Shown: positions 1 through 6,049, counted from the stretch's first letter. The stretch: 11,592 nt of DNA from Microcaldota archaeon (GCA_023248455.1 JAHFEN010000007.1:1-11592); one strand, 5' to 3'. The notes: generated by a model not told the origin, from the sequence alone. Translations and numbers: made by a program.

Positions 1-1
1 C

Positions 2-448
2 GATCCAGTCTGCAAATCTCTGTCGGATCTTTCGTTCCGCCAGGGTGTTTGGGGGGGATTTTTTTTCAGGTCAGAGGCCGAGCTATCCAAAGATGCGCTT
101 CAGGTCCTCAACATGGTCAAGCAGGCTTTCCAGGGCAAGGAAAGGTTTGAGCTGGGCAAGGTAATTTCTTCCAAAGAAGAAGTTGGGAAATTGCTGCAGC
201 AGGTAAAAGGCATTTTCGCTGGCAGGGACGACCCGATCGAAATCAGCTACATGCTCCCTGGGCCAGAATCCCTTCCTAGCGCAACCCAGGACCGGGCCAT
301 ATTCGCAAATGAAATAAAAAGCCAGGCGAAATGGGCAACTGAAACGCTTCCAAAAAGCGAGTTCTTCCTGCGCCTTGTGGAAAAAGGCATTACTGGCACG
401 CCTGAAAGGAACAAAAACGAAGCCAGCCCCAACATCTTCTTTTCCTGA
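2..448 (+). CDS. Unrecognised protein, 5'-truncated by window edge
   Basis: The frame is open from base 2 to a TGA at 446-448, so this is the C-terminal 148 residues of a longer protein or a gene whose start lies outside. An internal ATG at 113 would give 111 residues but has no clear Shine-Dalgarno motif. The visible protein is soluble and charged, with a likely helix around 'SKEEVGKLLQQVKGIF', a Pro-rich turn ('MLPGPESLP') and a tail rich in Asn, Lys and Ser. I see no transmembrane segment, Cys/His cluster or nucleotide-binding motif, and I do not recognise the family. It converges on the next gene with only 5 bases between the two stop codons. A G7-A-T8 run at 51-66 lies inside the frame, so a sequencing or real frameshift could make the first 20 or so residues wrong. 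Confidence 0.55.
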   Translation, partial: DPVCKSLSDLSFRQGVWGGFFFRSEAELSKDALQVLNMVKQAFQGKERFELGKVISSKEEVGKLLQQVKGIFAGRDDPIEISYMLPGPESLPSATQDRAIFANEIKSQAKWATETLPKSEFFLRLVEKGITGTPERNKNEASPNIFFS

Positions 449-453
449 GAAAG

Positions 454-1245
454 TCAGAACATCTGGTCGTGCAGCTCATCTGCGTCCGCGGGGCCGAAGA
501 ACTCCCACCAGAACACACGCGTCATGTCCTCGCCCTTGAGCAGCACCACTTCGCAGGAAAGCGCCGAGCCCACCACCACAGAAAGCTCATCAGCTTGCGC
601 CCTCGCGCGCGCAATCGCCTCATCGCGCGTGAGCCCCGAGCCGGTTGTGGAAAGGTAGAAGACAACCTCAAGCGGCCTCTCGCCCGTGGTGAGCCTGTCA
701 ATCTGCCTGCCCCACATGGCAATCTCGCGCTCCAGGCGGGCGACCTCGGAATCGCTCTTCGCGGGCGAGTGCAGCTTTGCCCGCCTGCTTTCCGCAAGGC
801 TCCGCTTGGTGCGAATCTCATCAAGCTCGCCCCTAAGCTCGAGCGGGGAAACCAGGCAGCATACCTTGAACGGGAAGCCGGCCGAAGAAATGGCCTTCTC
901 GAACATCTCGCCTGCGATTGAGCGCTGCCTCTCGGTCTTTTCGCTTGAGGACTCGTACAGGCGCGCGCCAAGGAAAATGGTCGCAAGGAAGCTGCCATTC
1001 CCCTTGCCCACCACCACGTCCTGCGAAGGCGGGATTTCGAAATTTCTGCCCCTTTCCACGATTTTCGCGTTTTTCATGAGGACCGGGACAATGACATAGC
1101 CGTATTTCCAGAGAGCGATTGTCAAAAGGAAGAAAAGCGCTCCTGCTGCAGCAGCTGGAGCTGACTGGAAAAAGAGCGAGGCAGCCAGGCAGAAAAATCC
1201 GCCAGCCACCGCCAAAACGGTGTACAGCCGGTTTTCACCTTCCAC
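454..1245 (-). CDS. Two-TM membrane protein like the VirB4/TraC N-terminal domain, no ATPase
   Basis: 263 residues from a GTG start at 1245; the nearer ATG in the leader (1249) is out of frame and closes after four codons. Two hydrophobic helices at about 9-27 and 31-56 anchor it. The remaining 200 residues are cytoplasmic-looking: a strand-rich part (70-100, 'FEIPPSQDVVVGKGNGSFLATIFLGARLY'-like), a charged helical pair (about 135-188), then a strand-helix-strand part (192-237, 'RPLEVVFYLSTTGSG' and 'ARARAQADELSVVVGSAL'). This order resembles the region before the ATPase domain of VirB4/TraC-type secretion or conjugation proteins. That is my pattern reading, not a search result. No Walker A or B motif follows, and the downstream neighbour is a convergent gene, so the protein is a stand-alone version. 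Its start sits 24 bases from the TTTAAAA box shared with pgk, suggesting a leaderless mRNA. It could simply be a lineage-specific membrane protein. Confidence 0.6.
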   Translation of the reverse strand: MEGENRLYTVLAVAGGFFCLAASLFFQSAPAAAAGALFFLLTIALWKYGYVIVPVLMKNAKIVERGRNFEIPPSQDVVVGKGNGSFLATIFLGARLYESSSEKTERQRSIAGEMFEKAISSAGFPFKVCCLVSPLELRGELDEIRTKRSLAESRRAKLHSPAKSDSEVARLEREIAMWGRQIDRLTTGERPLEVVFYLSTTGSGLTRDEAIARARAQADELSVVVGSALSCEVVLLKGEDMTRVFWWEFFGPADADELHDQMF

Positions 1246-1268
1246 GCATGGATCTTGCCTCTCAAGTG

Positions 1269-1275
1269 TTTAAAA
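1269..1275. promoter_or_regulatory. Shared TATA-like box between divergent genes (454-1245 and pgk)
   Basis: TTTAAAA, set in the nearly palindromic GTTTAAAAC. It is 24 bases from the GTG of the minus-strand gene and 27 bases from the ATG of pgk, the usual archaeal TATA-to-start spacing in both directions. No other A/T-rich box lies in the 56-bp intergenic space. Confidence 0.5.
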
Positions 1276-1301
1276 CATTCCCTGCGCTTGAGCTTCGGGG
1301 G

Positions 1302-2498
1302 ATGAGCATGAAGACTCTAGACGCCTTTGACTTTGCGGACAAAACAGCATTCGTCCGCGTGGACCTGAACTGCCCGGTTGATGAAAAGACCCTGGAGGTG
1401 GAGCCTTCGGACAGGATTGCAGAACACGCAGCGACCATCCGCGAGCTTTCGGACAAGGGCGCCAAGGTCGTGGTGCTGGCGCACCAGGGCAGGAAAGGAG
1501 ACTACGACTGCATCTCGCTCTCGCAGCACTCGCTTCTTCTTGGGGCCGCGGTGAAAAAGCCGGTTAAGTTCGTGGATGATGTTTGCGGGGCAAAGGCCAA
1601 GGCAGCCATAAAAGCGCTTAAGCCGGGGGAAATACTCCTGCTTGAAAACGTGCGCTTCATGGATGACGAGACAAAATGCAAGACAATCGAGGAAAACGCC
1701 AATGCAGCAATAGTGCGCGAGCTTTCGCCTCTCTGCGATGTATTTGTGCTTGACGCATTCTCATCAGCCCACCGCGCACAGGCTTCCATAGTCGGTTTTT
1801 ACAAGAAGCCCGTGGTGGCTGGCAGGGTGATGCAGCGGGAGGTAGAGGCGCTCTCAAAGCTGTCCAGCCCAGCAAAGCCCGCGGTTTTCCTATTCGGAGG
1901 CGCCAAGCCCGACGATTCGATTGGCATAATGCAGCAGTGGCTGTCTGAAGGCAAGCTGGACTTTGCGCTCACATGCGGGGTAATTGGAGAGCTTTTCATA
2001 CTCGCATCGGGCAGGGAGCTTGGTAAAACGCTTGATTTCATGAAGGAGAAGAAAATGCTCGATTATCTGCCAACTGCAAAGTCTCTTCTTCTGAAATACA
2101 AAAGCAAGCTGCTCTTCCCCGAGGACGTGGCCGTGCTGTCAGGGGGCAAAAGGAAGGAGATCGCAATTTACGACCTCCCCTCGCAGGAGGCCATTGGCGA
2201 CATAGGCAAAAAGACGGCCGCAAAATATTCCGCAATAATCGCATCCTCGAAAACAGTGATGGTGAACGGGCCAGCAGGCATATACGAGCAGAAGGAGTTC
2301 GAATACGGCACCAAAACCCTTCTCAAGGCAGTGGAATCAAGCAGCGCATTCTCTGTGATGGGCGGCGGCCACACGCTTTCAGCGCTTGACCGCTTCAAGA
2401 TAAACAAAAGCAAGCTTGGCTATGTATCCCTCGCAGGCAAGGCACTGATCGAGTATCTGTCAGGCGACGAGCTGCCAGGTGTGAAAATACTGGGCTGA
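1302..2498 (+). CDS. pgk: Phosphoglycerate kinase
   Basis: Transfers phosphate between 1,3-bisphosphoglycerate and ADP in glycolysis/gluconeogenesis; cytosolic. 398 residues from ATG 1302, typical family length. Family signatures appear in order: 'FVRVDLNCPVDE' (17-28, substrate-binding N-domain), 'LAHQGRKGDYD' (59-69), 'LLENVRF' (113-119), 'AHRAQASIVG' (156-165), 'GRVMQREVEAL' (174-184), 'LFGGAKPDDSI' (197-207), 'VNGPAGIYE' (321-329, nucleotide side), 'GGGHTLSAL' (354-362) and 'LPGV' near the end. His in place of Asp in the GGGHT loop and NGPAG rather than NGPMG fit archaeal PGKs. The frame stays open upstream to 1119, but that part overlaps the divergent gene and has no PGK homology. ATG 1302 lies 27 bases after a TATA box; a second ATG at 1308 has GGGGG before it and is the alternative start. 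Confidence 0.97.
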   Translation: MSMKTLDAFDFADKTAFVRVDLNCPVDEKTLEVEPSDRIAEHAATIRELSDKGAKVVVLAHQGRKGDYDCISLSQHSLLLGAAVKKPVKFVDDVCGAKAKAAIKALKPGEILLLENVRFMDDETKCKTIEENANAAIVRELSPLCDVFVLDAFSSAHRAQASIVGFYKKPVVAGRVMQREVEALSKLSSPAKPAVFLFGGAKPDDSIGIMQQWLSEGKLDFALTCGVIGELFILASGRELGKTLDFMKEKKMLDYLPTAKSLLLKYKSKLLFPEDVAVLSGGKRKEIAIYDLPSQEAIGDIGKKTAAKYSAIIASSKTVMVNGPAGIYEQKEFEYGTKTLLKAVESSSAFSVMGGGHTLSALDRFKINKSKLGYVSLAGKALIEYLSGDELPGVKILG

Positions 2499-2540
2499 AT
2501 TTCTTCCACAAGCTGGATTTGCAAGACACTTCGGCAATAA

Positions 2541-2545
2541 TTTTT
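2541..2545 (+). terminator. Possible oligo-T terminator after pgk
   Basis: A T5 run in 'AATAATTTTTCC', 43 bases after the pgk stop. Archaeal termination often uses oligo-T without a hairpin. The run is short, so the call is weak. The rest of 2499-2590 shows no RNA gene or ORF I can support. Confidence 0.3.
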
Positions 2546-2593
2546 CCTCAAGCTTCAGCCCGCCACAAGTCAAGCAGGCCCATGACACTAAAG

Positions 2594-2602
2594 TATATAA
2601 AT
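2594..2602 (+). promoter_or_regulatory. TATA box for the surface-protein gene
   Basis: TATATAAAT in an A/T-rich stretch is the strongest TATA match in the window. Transcription would start near 2620-2627, giving a 5' leader of about 100 bases before ATG 2728, unlike the leaderless neighbours. Inside the leader a six-codon mini-ORF (ATG 2708, MVVVAE, stop TAA at 2726-2728) overlaps the start codon. Confidence 0.55.
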
Positions 2603-2727
2603 AAAATTTTACACAAGTGGTACTTGCATTGCTTGCACTAAAAATCAACCAGCATCCCGATACCTGTATTGAGAATAAGCAAGGTGGGCTATTGATAATC
2701 TATTGCCATGGTGGTGGTTGCCGAATA

Positions 2728-4101
2728 ATGATCGCATCGTCCGTGTTTTTCTTCTTGCTCGCTGCCGGTGACGCCCACGCGGTAAACCAGACGCTCTCAT
2801 CATGCGGCAACCTCATCTCAAATACTGATTATGTGCTCGCAAACGATATACTCGACTACTACTCCGTCAATGACTGTTTCGTTGCATATCGCCAGCAGAA
2901 CATCAGCTTTGACTGCAATGGCCACACAGTGGACGGCACGGATTCAGCCTGGTACTCGCACGGATTTTTTCTTTATTACTCCTCAAATGTCACAATCAAG
3001 AACTGCATAATAACCGACTTCGGGAGGGGCATCCAATTTTCCAATGCCTTCAGTAATCGCGTTACCAACATAACAGCCAACAGCAACGTTAACTACGGGA
3101 TCAAGCTCTTTCCAACCTCTTCCAACAATGTGCTCGAAGGAATATCTGCCAGCGGCAACTGGGTAGGCATAGGCATATTCAATAACTTTGACGGCAGCAC
3201 TGATTCGGGCTCGAATTACAATGATTTTTCAGACATCAATGCAAGCGGAAATCTCGATTCAGGCATACACAGTTACTTTTCCATCGGGAATAGGTTTGCC
3301 AATTTCTATGCCGACAACAACAGCTATGGAATAGCGATGCAAGATTCTTCTCGCTATCATTTTTCAAACGGCGCCCTGTCAAACAACAACAATGCAGGAA
3401 TTTTTCTCCAATCAAACTCAGACAGGAACAGCTTTTCAGACATATCCGCCACCTCCAACAACATTGGGGTGTATCTGACCGATTCCCGCAGTAATTACTT
3501 CGCGAGATTCTCAAACGAGCTTCATTACTCCGGCTCAAATGAAATGTTTTATTCCAATGTGGCCCAGGACATATCTTCAGGATCGAACACTGGCTGGTTT
3601 CCGCCATGCGCGCAGGACGGATCCATTTCCACTTCCCAGTCCAATACTGCCTGGTACAATGGCACCTCGGGTGGCAGGAATGCCGATGGCACCCCCAATC
3701 CATTCCTGAATTATTGGTTTGGCGGATGCAGCGGAATATTCTGGCCAGACTATATTATAGCGCAGGTCAGGCCCGAAAGGCTGATCAACCATATCGGGCA
3801 GAATTTCTCGGTAGGGGCCCGGGTAAGGAATATCGGCAGCCAAAACGTTCCGCCCACTTTGTCGTTTGCCCACATATCTGGGAATTGCACTGCCCCTGAC
3901 CAGCAGGTCGCGCCCCTTGCAGCAGGAGAGGAGGCCAGCGTCACGTTTACCTGCAGGTGCGCTCTTCCCAACCGGAACAGCTTCACGGTGACCGCGGACT
4001 ATACCAACCGGATTGACGAAACTGATGAGACCAACAACAACATGGACGGGGTCTTCTGGTGCGGCGCCTCCTATGCCCCAATGTGCCAGGATTATGTCTG
4101 A
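2728..4101 (+). CDS. Secreted right-handed beta-helix (PbH1/NosD-like) protein with CARDB domain
   Basis: 457 residues, predicted exported. A signal peptide is visible: a hydrophobic core 'SSVFFFLLAAG' followed by 'AHA' with cleavage after residue 18. This is why ATG 2728 is preferred over the GTG at 2617, which would bury the signal. A short variable segment is followed by Asn/Ser/Gly-rich repeats of the parallel beta-helix type (about 60-280), with recurring units such as 'NVTIKNC', 'NNVLEGISASGNWVGIGIF' and 'YGIAMQDSS'. Residues 340-440 match a CARDB-like Ig fold: 'GQNFSVGARVRNIGSQNVPPTLSF' then 'FTVTADYTNRIDETDETNNN'. Several paired Cys suggest disulphides outside the cell. No C-terminal anchor is seen. 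Such proteins are usually surface or carbohydrate-associated; no substrate can be read from the sequence. Composition is lower in GC than the flanking genes. Confidence 0.85.
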   Translation: MIASSVFFFLLAAGDAHAVNQTLSSCGNLISNTDYVLANDILDYYSVNDCFVAYRQQNISFDCNGHTVDGTDSAWYSHGFFLYYSSNVTIKNCIITDFGRGIQFSNAFSNRVTNITANSNVNYGIKLFPTSSNNVLEGISASGNWVGIGIFNNFDGSTDSGSNYNDFSDINASGNLDSGIHSYFSIGNRFANFYADNNSYGIAMQDSSRYHFSNGALSNNNNAGIFLQSNSDRNSFSDISATSNNIGVYLTDSRSNYFARFSNELHYSGSNEMFYSNVAQDISSGSNTGWFPPCAQDGSISTSQSNTAWYNGTSGGRNADGTPNPFLNYWFGGCSGIFWPDYIIAQVRPERLINHIGQNFSVGARVRNIGSQNVPPTLSFAHISGNCTAPDQQVAPLAAGEEASVTFTCRCALPNRNSFTVTADYTNRIDETDETNNNMDGVFWCGASYAPMCQDYV

Positions 4102-4108
4102 TTTTTTT
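4102..4108 (+). terminator. Oligo-T terminator after the surface-protein gene
   Basis: Seven T directly after the TGA stop. A second candidate lies at 4135-4158, where GAAAAATT and AATTTTTT can form a stem followed by T-rich sequence. Both suit archaeal U-tract termination on the plus strand. Confidence 0.5.
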
Positions 4109-4191
4109 GAGGTGGAAATCGCATATTACGCTGCTGAAAAATTTCTGCAGAATTTTTTCATACATGCAACCCCTTACAAATACCACCATTA

Positions 4192-4200
4192 TTATAAATA
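4192..4200 (+). promoter_or_regulatory. TATA box for the gene at 4221
   Basis: TTATAAATA centred 25 bases before ATG 4221. No Shine-Dalgarno motif precedes that ATG ('AAAAATAGCCCAT'), so the transcript is probably leaderless. Confidence 0.6.
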
Positions 4201-4220
4201 ACGTCTGAAAAATAGCCCAT

Positions 4221-4868
4221 ATGCAGCCTTTGCTCAACCTGCCTTTCTTGAAAAAGCCGGCTGTCGACAAGGGGGCAGCCGCTCCTGCCACTCCGGACGC
4301 AGCCGCGAGGAATGAGCCGCCCGAGGACGAAATCCGCCTCAAGCTCTACAAGCTCATTATAGACCGCTACCGTGACAAGATAGAGGAATACGAAACAAAA
4401 TCCGTCTCGGAGCTCAAGTCGCTTGTGCAGCCCCGCGACGAAAAAATAGTGCAGATACGCGAGTCCATCACAGAGGGTTTCCACCCTTACGTGTACGGGG
4501 AGCACTTCCTTGCTGGCGCAAAAATTGCCTTTTCGCACGTATCATTCTTCAGGAACATCCCTGCGCCAGTCTCCTTCTGGCTCTCGTTTTCGGACATGCA
4601 GGAGATAATGGCAGGCGACGAGATTGACAAGTCCATCCTGTTTTGCTCGGTCCTGCGTTCTCTTGGCTCGGAGAATGCCAAGGTTTTCGTGACCGACACG
4701 CGGAATGCATATGTACTATTCCAGTTTTCGGGCAAGAGCTTTGTGGCAGACCACTCGCAGCACGAGCTTGCGGAGTTCGGATCAGCCGAAGATGCGCTCG
4801 AATGCCTCAAGGGCAGGATACTCTACTCGTTCAACGACAAGGAGTACGAGGACTTCCAGGAAGGCTGA
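4221..4868 (+). CDS. Degenerate transglutaminase-like protein (tentative)
   Basis: 215 residues, no signal peptide or TM segment. Order: short hydrophobic N-terminus; Ala/Pro-rich linker (about 15-34); charged amphipathic helices (36-82, possible coiled coil); then a compact C-terminal part (90-205). In the latter, 'DEIDKSILFCSVLRSLGSENAKVFV' and 'NAYVLFQFSGKSFVADHSQ' resemble the helix-strand-strand core of transglutaminase/papain-like folds, where the helix carries a catalytic Cys, a later strand a His and the next strand an Asp. Here Asp177 is kept. The expected Cys at the helix start is replaced (near Glu134-Lys137; the only nearby Cys is 142), and the usual His position appears to be Asn-Ala. 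If the fold call is right, the protein is probably non-catalytic. The stop lies 20 bp before the putative ancestral rpoK start, so the two may once have formed an operon. Confidence 0.6.
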   Translation: MQPLLNLPFLKKPAVDKGAAAPATPDAAARNEPPEDEIRLKLYKLIIDRYRDKIEEYETKSVSELKSLVQPRDEKIVQIRESITEGFHPYVYGEHFLAGAKIAFSHVSFFRNIPAPVSFWLSFSDMQEIMAGDEIDKSILFCSVLRSLGSENAKVFVTDTRNAYVLFQFSGKSFVADHSQHELAEFGSAEDALECLKGRILYSFNDKEYEDFQEG

Positions 4869-4888
4869 GAACGAAGGCAAAACTGGCA

Positions 4889-4981
4889 ATGCCCCGAAGA
4901 AAGCCAGGGCAGCCCCAAGAGGCTTTGCTAATAAAGCCCTCGGAAAGTCCGACATTATTAGCAGCCTTCGGACTTTATTAG
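4889..4981 (+). pseudogene. Severed N-terminal extension of rpoK (inferred)
   Basis: ATG 4889 opens a frame reading MPRRKPGQPQE, then enters the inserted element at 4921 and stops at 4979-4981. If the 86-bp element and one 9-bp duplication are removed (95 bp), the same frame continues without a stop through 5016-5079 into the RpoK core: 'QALKTNAIQEDKKANPILGDE' is then followed by MTNLSKF. The restored protein would have 87 residues. The basic/acidic, Pro/Gln-rich character suits a disordered tail like those seen on some archaeal RpoK and eukaryotic Rpb6 proteins. Present-day translation from 4889 would give only a 30-residue peptide. The inference rests on the insertion geometry, not on homology of the tail. 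Confidence 0.45.
4912..4920. repeat. Target-site duplication, left copy
   Basis: GCCCCAAGA, identical to the copy at 5007-5015; the two copies abut the two ends of the 86-bp inverted-repeat element exactly. Confidence 0.85.
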
Positions 4982-5006
4982 CAGAATTGACTTTGTTAGC
5001 AAAGCC
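4921..5006. mobile_element. MITE, 86 bp, IS903/IS5-like termini
   Basis: Terminal inverted repeats of 16 bp: GGCTTTGCTAATAAAG (4921-4936) and CTTTGTTAGCAAAGCC (4991-5006), differing at one base, which is a G-U pair in RNA. A perfect 9-bp direct repeat flanks it with no gap. It has no room for a transposase, so it is a non-autonomous miniature element. The GGCTTTG start and 9-bp duplication are those of the IS903 group of the IS5 family, whose termini begin GGCTTTGTTGAATAAA; the assignment is by that resemblance. Inside is a second hairpin (4944-4952 with 4968-4976, AAAGTCCGA/TCGGACTTT) and two further TTATTAGCAG motifs (4955-4964, 4975-4984). It is more A/T-rich than its surroundings and lies between the gene at 4221 and rpoK. 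Confidence 0.85.
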
Positions 5007-5015
5007 GCCCCAAGA
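5007..5015. repeat. Target-site duplication, right copy
   Basis: GCCCCAAGA, matching 4912-4920 base for base at the other end of the element. Confidence 0.85.
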
Positions 5016-5021
5016 ACAAGC

Positions 5022-5029
5022 CTTAAAAA
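5022..5029 (+). promoter_or_regulatory. Possible TATA box for present-day rpoK
   Basis: CTTAAAAA about 50 bases before ATG 5080; transcription would start near 5050 with a roughly 30-base leader holding the GGTGAT motif. It may be fortuitous, since in the restored frame these bases were coding (Ala-Leu-Lys). Read-through from the 4192 promoter is the alternative. Confidence 0.3.
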
Positions 5030-5070
5030 CCAATGCCATCCAAGAAGACAAGAAGGCAAACCCCATTCTC

Positions 5071-5076
5071 GGTGAT
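5071..5076 (+). promoter_or_regulatory. Ribosome binding site that decides the rpoK start
   Basis: GGTGAT, complementary to the 3' end of 16S rRNA (AUCACC), three bases before ATG 5080. It supports initiation at the internal ATG rather than in the long upstream open frame, which has only TTG codons as possible starts between 4869 and 5079. Confidence 0.5.
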
Positions 5077-5079
5077 GAA

Positions 5080-5247
5080 ATGACCAACCTCTCAAAATTC
5101 GAGCTTGCAAGGATTATCGGCGCGCGCGCGCTGCAGCTTTCCTACGGCGCGCCGCCGCTTCTCGAGGTTAAGGTTGGCGAATCCTCCACGCAGGTTGCAG
5201 GGAGGGAGCTTGAGAGCGGCGTGATACCGCTCGTCGTAATGCGCTGA
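5080..5247 (+). CDS. rpoK: DNA-directed RNA polymerase subunit K (Rpb6/omega family)
   Basis: 55 residues. 'SKFELARIIGARALQLSYGAPPLLEV' is the hallmark of archaeal RpoK and eukaryotic Rpb6 (consensus like FEKARIIGARALQIAMGAP), and 'AGRELESGVIPLVVMR' matches the conserved end ('A.EELK.G..P..I.R'). Omega-family subunits clamp the largest polymerase subunit and aid its assembly. Length equals the minimal archaeal core. The frame is open back to 4705 but without an ATG or GTG after 4869, and upstream it overlaps the 4221 gene and the mobile element; ATG 5080 with its GGTGAT motif is therefore the start. Upstream sequence suggests an ancestral 32-residue N-terminal extension was cut off by the insertion. 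The usual ribosomal-protein neighbours of rpoK are absent here. Confidence 0.93.
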   Translation: MTNLSKFELARIIGARALQLSYGAPPLLEVKVGESSTQVAGRELESGVIPLVVMR

Positions 5248-5407
5248 TTGCTCGCTTTCCGAAGCAAAGAATAACCAATCTTGTCTAACCTAAATTGGAA
5301 ACTGTCGGGCCAAATCAGCCACTTCCCCTCCGCGTCCCACTTGGTGTTGCAAAGTGGATTTAAAGCGATTTGCCTGTGGAAACCTCGGAAATCTCCGATA
5401 AAAGAAG
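5248..5407. other. Intergenic gap between convergent rpoK and rnhB
   Basis: 160 bases without a convincing gene. It holds small possible hairpins: CCACTT/AAGTGG (5337-5342 with 5352-5357) and TCGGA/TCCGA (5385-5389 with 5394-5398). The latter lies just past the rnhB stop and could help end that transcript. A TTTAAA at 5360-5365 has no start codon at the right distance on either strand. No tRNA fold was seen. Confidence 0.4.
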
Positions 5408-6049
5408 TTATTCGAATTCGCTTAATTTTTTCTGCCTCTCGGTCCTCAGTGTGGACCACTTCGTCCGCAAATAGGGCTCAAGCGCAGGGTATGCCTTCCT
5501 GTTGTGGACGAATTTCTGCGTCTCTGGGTCGGACGTGTATCCTGAGTTGAACTCCAGGCCGGTCTCCTTTTTTATCCTCTCGATTTCCCTGTCGCGCGTG
5601 ACTTTTGCGATTATCGAGGCAGCGCCCACAATCACATATGTGTCGTCAGCCTTGTTCTCGCACACCAGCCTGCCCTTTGTTTTGAGGTATTTCTCAATCC
5701 GCTTTCCGAATTTCGCAGGCACGTTGTCCGGCGAGTCGATGTAAGACGTTGCCCCCGGAATCCCGAGGTGGTCGATTGCAACAGCCACCTTCATTGCCTC
5801 TATTTCGTTGAGATTGTGGTGGTCCATGAGCGTGTTCAGCTCCCCTGCGGTGATTTTCACGGTCGTGTATTTGCAGAGTCTGCCCACTTTCCCGTACAAA
5901 TTCTCCCGCTGGCGTGGGGAGAGCTTCTTGGAGTCCTTGACGCCCAGCTCCTTGAGCTTGTACTCGTCAAGAGGGTTTATTGCAGCTGCGCAGATCACCA
6001 TGGGCCCTATTATGCAGCCCCGGCCCGCCTCATCTACCCCTATGATCAT
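5408..6049 (-). CDS. rnhB: Ribonuclease HII
   Basis: Cuts the RNA strand of RNA-DNA hybrids and nicks at single ribonucleotides in DNA. 213 residues from ATG 6049, where 'MIIGVDEAGRG' begins as in archaeal RNase HII. The acidic active site is complete: Asp6, Glu7, Asp105 ('YIDSPD') and Asp135 ('ENKADDTY'), followed by 'VGAASIIAKVTRDREI'. 'KDSKKLSPRQRE' (39-50) is also conserved. The frame extends to 6169 but that part lacks homology. The last residues 'RQKKLSEFE' fit a PCNA-interacting motif (Q-x-x-L-x-x-F), known to bind PCNA in Archaeoglobus RNase HII. An AGGCGAT stretch before the ATG could act as ribosome binding site, and an A/T stretch (6109-6117) as promoter; co-transcription with the 75-residue gene upstream (163-bp gap) is also possible. 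Confidence 0.96.
   Translation of the reverse strand: MIIGVDEAGRGCIIGPMVICAAAINPLDEYKLKELGVKDSKKLSPRQRENLYGKVGRLCKYTTVKITAGELNTLMDHHNLNEIEAMKVAVAIDHLGIPGATSYIDSPDNVPAKFGKRIEKYLKTKGRLVCENKADDTYVIVGAASIIAKVTRDREIERIKKETGLEFNSGYTSDPETQKFVHNRKAYPALEPYLRTKWSTLRTERQKKLSEFE

Noticed and set aside
469..921. 150-residue plus-strand ORF over the VirB4-like gene
   Set aside because: Basic, low-complexity translation of antisense GC-rich codons; the minus frame has TM helices and a coherent domain layout.
1119..1301. N-terminal 61-residue extension of PGK
   Set aside because: It overlaps the divergent membrane protein gene, has no PGK similarity, and PGK begins naturally at 1302.
4921..5006. Integron attC site or rho-independent-type terminator instead of a MITE
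   Set aside because: The GTTAGC/GCTAAT cores weakly recall attC sites, but the exact 9-bp flanking duplication is a transposition hallmark and is not made by integron recombination.
4705..5247. A 180-residue open frame ending in RpoK, read as a long RpoK fusion
   Set aside because: Its upstream half is out of frame with, and overlaps, the 4221 gene and crosses the mobile element. No ATG or GTG occurs in this frame between 4869 and 5079, and a GGTGAT motif marks ATG 5080.
5340..5352. CTTGGTGTTGCAA shared with 11551-11563
   Set aside because: A 13-base match between two places in 11.6 kb is expected about once by chance; no surrounding similarity.
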